DNA of 64,000 nucleotides from Oscheius onirici (taxonomy: Eukaryota; Nematoda; Chromadorea; Rhabditida; Rhabditidae): NCBI GenBank assembly GCA_932521025.1, contig OW051470.1:2404501-2468500 (forward strand), written 5' to 3'. Positions 60,786-64,000 of the stretch are shown here, in pieces. The translations under genes were made by a program, and so were the position numbers. Within the stretch, counting starts at the first letter, position 1. Each line of letters opens with the position of its first letter. The notes under the pieces were generated by a model. The model was not told where the DNA came from and ran no database searches. It saw only the letters and a list, made by a program, of their open reading frames with translations.

Positions 60786-62039
60786 ACGATTTCTTCCTTC
60801 GCATTTGCCCCTTCTACTACTGTATTTCATCTAGAGAGATTGTGATAATGAACGTGTAGTAATCGACCTATTGATCGTCGTGAAATGATATCGCCCGAAA
60901 AGAGACACTTCCGCGCGGTGTCACTTATCCATATCCTTCCTACTATCATGCTTCCCCATCTGGAAATGCCTGTACAGGTGACGGAAGAGACTCCGCTAGT
61001 TATTCCTCCTTTTGTGAACTACTTGACCATCTTTGTTAGGTGGTCTAACAGGCTGGTGAGTCTTGCCACTCATCTCCTCCTCGTAAAAGATAAGACATTC
61101 AACGGTTGGAGGCAGGGATGGGCGGATGTTAAAATAGTATGGCGAATGCGGATGCATCCGCATGCCCAAAAGCCGGTGCGGATGCGGATTTACCGAAAAT
61201 TGCGGATTCGAGCGCGGATTTGAAAAATTGAAAAAATATCTGCGGATGCGGATTTGAAAATTTTTCATTCAGAATGATGAAAAAAGGTGATTTCTGAGAA
61301 GTTTTTGATTAGCGAAATCCGCGCAAAAAAAGATTTTTTGGTGCGGATAGTGACCTTTTCGAAATGCGATTGCGGATGCGGATAGTGACTTTTTTGGTTT
61401 TGCGGATGTGGATGCGGATGTCGAAATGAGCGCGGATATCCGCGGATGCGGATCATCCGCCCATCCCTGGTTGGAGGACAGAGTAAGCAGGACAGACAAT
61501 TGGTAGAATTGAGAGTACAGGACAGGGTACAACTATCAGTAGGACTCACTGGAGATACTAGTCTGAACAGAACGACATCGGGCAAATGGTAGGTGACAAA
61601 ACACAGGACAAGATAGGGACAACGAGTTTCCGTCGTCTTCTCCTATCCGATAGATCTCATTCCTTGATTTTCCCCCTGCTCGAGCAAAAGTTCTTCGTCC
61701 TTCAGTCTCGCCCTGCAATGGAGAGGGTACCTCTTCACAGATTGGTACCGTTTACAGGTAATAGCCACCTCGGGTATCTTTCCTCCAACAGCTGCCACCT
61801 TGTTTGATTCCTCAGCTGCACATCGAGTTTCGTATCTCTACTAGAAGAGTCCAGACTGCCACAAAGGTTTTTCCACCAAGAAGACGACTGGAAATATTGG
61901 GTTCTTCTAAGAGGACAGGAGGAGTCGCAGCTACCAGGAAGAGGACTATCCACAAGAAGACTGCAAGGAGAGTGAAAACTACCAAACACAATAAATACTA
62001 GCAAAGAACAAGTCTGCGCCCAGAAATTTTTATTTGGAT
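60786..62039. other. intergenic interval with hAT MITE and a possible small basic frame
   Basis: Besides the MITE at 61113-61469, a + strand frame at 61804-61999 (no ATG; ending RKRTIHKKTARRVKTTKHNK) is rich in Arg and Lys and could be the last exon of a small basic nuclear protein. Candidate upstream exons near 61719-61758 do not join in frame, so it is not annotated as a gene. Confidence 0.3.
61113..61469. mobile_element. hAT-type MITE, 357 bp, GCGGAT-rich
   Basis: Starts CAGGGATGGGCGGATG and ends CATCCGCCCATCCCTG; the CAGGGATGGGC start is typical of hAT termini. The target GTTGGAGG is duplicated perfectly at 61105-61112 and 61470-61477. The interior is dominated by GCGGATGCGGAT words on one strand. 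Confidence 0.93.
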
Positions 62040-62366
62040 CTAGGCAGCAGAGAGGGGGATGGTGATGGATCCGGCGGGCTGGGCTCCCTCGAAGGCCGTC
62101 TTGGCGTCAGCAGCATCGGCCGGAACGACGGCAAAGTGGACGACGAGCTTGTCTTCCTTGGCGCCTCCAGTCGTACGGGTGATCTCCAGCGGGGTGGCGG
62201 CACCGGGTTCGACGAATCCGAAGACGGGCTTGATGCGGTACTCGTTGTTGTTGGAAGTCTTGACCTTGAAGGCCAGACGGTCCGTTCCGGTGTTGGCCAG
62301 CTGGTGGGTAGAGGCTCCTCCAGTGGCAGGGACGGAGCAGGCGGGCGGATCGGCGGTCAGCGACAT
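62040..62366 (-). CDS. sperm-specific family class P protein (MSP-fold)
   Basis: A single exon of 108 aa starting MSLTADPPACSVPATGGAST. The single MSP immunoglobulin-like domain is shown by HQLANTGTDRLAFKVKTSNN, EYRIKPVFGFVEPG and EDKLVVHFAVVPAD. Length and wording match the nematode SSP class rather than full MSP (127 aa). These proteins are cytosolic and abundant in amoeboid sperm. Intronless structure and a compact upstream region fit spermatocyte genes. This gene is the strongest evidence for a nematode source. Confidence 0.95.
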   Translation of the reverse strand: MSLTADPPACSVPATGGASTHQLANTGTDRLAFKVKTSNNNEYRIKPVFGFVEPGAATPLEITRTTGGAKEDKLVVHFAVVPADAADAKTAFEGAQPAGSITIPLSAA

Positions 62367-62398
62367 CTTCTTTGAAGTTATTCTTCGATTTCTCCTCC

Positions 62399-62405
62399 TT
62401 TTATA
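62399..62405 (-). promoter_or_regulatory. TATA box of the SSP gene
   Basis: TATAAAA on the minus strand, 33 bases before the ATG, in ACTATAAAAGGAG. A WGATAR-type AGATAA at 62522-62527 lies about 155 bp upstream; GATA sites are typical of MSP promoters (family knowledge), but a single hexamer is weak evidence. Confidence 0.55.
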
Positions 62406-62409
62406 GTTT

Positions 62410-63090
62410 TCTTTGATTGTAGATTAGAGCGTTTTCAGGAAACTTTTGCAACTTTTTGAAGAAACTTTCAAAAAACTGACAAATTGAAGTTACTGGGTAA
62501 TTAAGTGGAATCCAGTCTGGAAGATAATTAGAGGGAGCGAACTTTGCTCCCTCTGGTAGACTGGAATAGACAAGGACACTTGAGCGTTGAAGCCAGACAA
62601 CGTGAAAGTATGGTGATGTACTGCACTGCTCAAACCGAGACGGACATCGGTCGAAACGACGATGCCGCGTTTGAGGAAAACCCAAAAAATTCTGTAGACT
62701 GAAGAGAGTTAGAAAAACAGGAATTATGGCTTCAAACATACCGGGTCGCTCGTAGCTGATTGACCCACTTGGCAATTGAGCATATCAAATTCAACCATAC
62801 CCATAAATAGCTCCTGTAGAGAGACAGAGCAAATCCATTTTGCAAGGTCACTACCCAAAAGAAGTCTTTCCTGATCATTTCCCTGATCAGCTGTTCCATT
62901 TCGATCACGGACTGTTCGGTGTTCGGCGAAAACGAACAACGAACGCGGACGTTCCCCCAACCCTGGTAGGAAAGAGAGTACACGAAAGAGAGTGAAATGG
63001 TAGAATTACAAGAATCGAAAGACTCGGCGACACAGCAAGATGAAATCCAGTGGTAGAAGCGGAACAAGAAGGTGCCATATACCACCACCA
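62410..63090 (-). other. possible exons, unassigned
   Basis: The minus strand has an open stretch from 63088 to about 62745, a plausible donor (CCCG/GTATG) and an acceptor (CTCTTCAG) at about 62703, followed by a frame reaching 62401. It contains EMEQLIREMIRKDFFWVVTL and a hydrophobic part, but no recognisable domain, and it runs into the SSP promoter. I keep it as an unresolved interval. Confidence 0.2.
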
Positions 63091-63327
63091 GGAGAAAACA
63101 AAAAGAAGTTCGAGAAGAAGACTAACAGTAAGAAGAAGGCTCAGTTCATACTGCTAACTATTCCGACAATGAGCTCTAACATGAATGGGCGAACGCGGAA
63201 GACAAGACGAAGGAGCGAGGAAGACCAGTTGCACTCCATACGAGAAGAAGCACTTGGGTAACATCAAAGAACTAAAAGACCCTTCGGTAGATCCACGAGA
63301 ATGCAAAGAGAGAAGTCTTGATAAGCT

Positions 63328-63612
63328 TCATTGCTCATTCATCACCATGGAAGCTTGTAGAATCGTCGACAGCCTACTTCTTGCTCTTTTTGCTCTTCTT
63401 GCTCTTTTTGCCCTTTTGCTCTTTTTGCCCTTCTTCACCTTGACTTTCTTGGCCTTGGGCATGTGCTCGAGTCTGTTCTTGGTCAGCTTGTTGACGATCA
63501 TCACGTTCAGGAAGGCGCAGATGCCGACTACCACAAATCCCACGAAGAAGGCGATCAGGAACGGCGGCCAGAAGATAGCGACGTCGTTTTCTTGCTGCAC
63601 CTCTTCGGGCAT
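63328..63612 (-). CDS. small single-pass membrane protein with Lys-rich tail
   Basis: A 94-codon frame from ATG 63612. A short acidic N-terminus (MPEEVQQEND) is followed by one hydrophobic segment (FLIAFFVGFVVVGICAFLNV), then a basic cytosolic-side tail (MPKAKKVKVKKGKKSKR). The repeat-coded tail changes frame: one frame continues AKRARRAKRARSRLS to a stop at 63328, the other reads KKSKKSKKSKK then TAG near 63374. The TM-plus-basic layout suggests a type-III or tail-oriented membrane peptide; function unknown. Confidence 0.6.
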   Translation of the reverse strand: MPEEVQQENDVAIFWPPFLIAFFVGFVVVGICAFLNVMIVNKLTKNRLEHMPKAKKVKVKKGKKSKRAKRARRAKRARSRLSTILQASMVMNEQ

Positions 63613-64000
63613 TTTCTTCGAGGAGTGTTCCGTGTGGCTGGCGACTGAACAATGACTCTCACTCTACTTGAGTTAACTCGTCTTGTCGAGATAAGCAGAA
63701 AACAACATTTTGGAGGATTACCAAAGAAACTATCGAATTGCATTCAAACTGATGGATTAGATCTCAAACTCGACAGTAATAGCTCTCGAGTTTAACACAA
63801 TCGAATGTGGCAGTCTCTCAAAGGTTAGAAAAAGAGAAACGATGACAAAGAAAAACAATACTTTTCTATACTCCCCAGTATTTCGTCACAATCTCTTGTC
63901 TCCGTCCGTCAGTGTGTAGTCTACTGAAACAGCATGGACCATAACACGAGAGACAGCAGAAAACAGGACAGTAACAATTGAGTCAAAGTGTAACAAACAG
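63613..64000. other. right-edge interval
   Basis: Upstream of the small membrane protein gene; no feature recognised up to the window end. Confidence 0.35.

Noticed and set aside
61804-61999. Small Arg/Lys-rich protein resembling a sperm nuclear basic protein
   Set aside because: No ATG in frame and candidate upstream exons do not join in frame; mentioned only in the interval note.
62054-62406. Two + strand frames of about 110 codons opposite the SSP gene
   Set aside because: They are antisense shadows of the conserved minus-strand SSP coding sequence.
1-64000. Search for spliced-leader RNA, rRNA and U snRNA genes
   Set aside because: No SL1-type GGTTTAATTACCCAAG or other conserved cores were seen on either strand by eye.

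Overview
The window looks like nematode nuclear DNA. Genes are broken into many short exons with GT/GC...AG introns. One intact gene (62040-62366) encodes a sperm-specific class P protein, a member of the MSP-fold family. The PP1-like phosphatase, the divergent CK1/TTBK-like kinase, the solo BTB genes and start codons sitting directly behind splice acceptors (a trans-splicing signature) all agree. Splice acceptors are more relaxed than the strict TTTTCAG of Caenorhabditis, so I lean to a nematode outside that genus. The species cannot be named from the sequence alone. All exon coordinates were read by eye from frame, splice motifs and protein similarity.

Layout. 1-3.1 kb: 3' part of an RBR ubiquitin ligase (+). 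3.4-13.6 kb: two tandem paralogous genes (-) built on a basic AEAARxRYxRMTPxxR repeat resembling the STPR domain, with a large inverted repeat in one intron. 13.6-17.9 kb: mostly gene-poor, with a tRNA-Ser(UGA)-like sequence. 17.9-23.0 kb: PP1-type phosphatase and CK1/TTBK-like kinase (both -). 23.8-24.2 kb: mariner-type MITE carrying a tRNA-like segment. 25.3-27.4 kb: G-protein gamma subunit (+) and a zinc-finger protein (-). 28-29.5 kb: cluster of fold-back elements beside an EF-hand gene remnant. 29.8-32.3 kb: LOTUS-domain germ-granule-type gene (+). 32.4-33.6 kb: coiled-coil protein (-). 37.0-37.7 kb: nested hAT-type MITEs. 37.9-44.4 kb: SWR1/SRCAP-type chromatin remodeller (+). 44.5-45.8 kb: DHRS1-like reductase (-). 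46.5-48.1 kb: two intron-bearing H2B genes. 48.8-53.8 kb: mitochondrial rescue release factor, divergent cyclin and ZHP-3/RNF212-like RING protein (all -), with further MITEs. 55-57 kb: two damaged BTB genes. 57.7-60.8 kb: fructose-bisphosphate aldolase. 61.1-63.6 kb: a hAT MITE, the sperm-specific protein and a small membrane protein.

Functionally the window mixes housekeeping genes (aldolase, mitochondrial release factor, SDR, SWR1, H2B) with genes whose families act in germ line, meiosis or sperm (LOTUS protein, ZHP-like RING, SSP, PP1-like, TTBK-like, H2B variant). The most unusual material is the tandem repeat-protein pair with introns placed inside its repeats, the long inverted repeat in its first intron, and a collection of non-autonomous transposons with readable target-site duplications, one of which has a paralogous empty site in the window.
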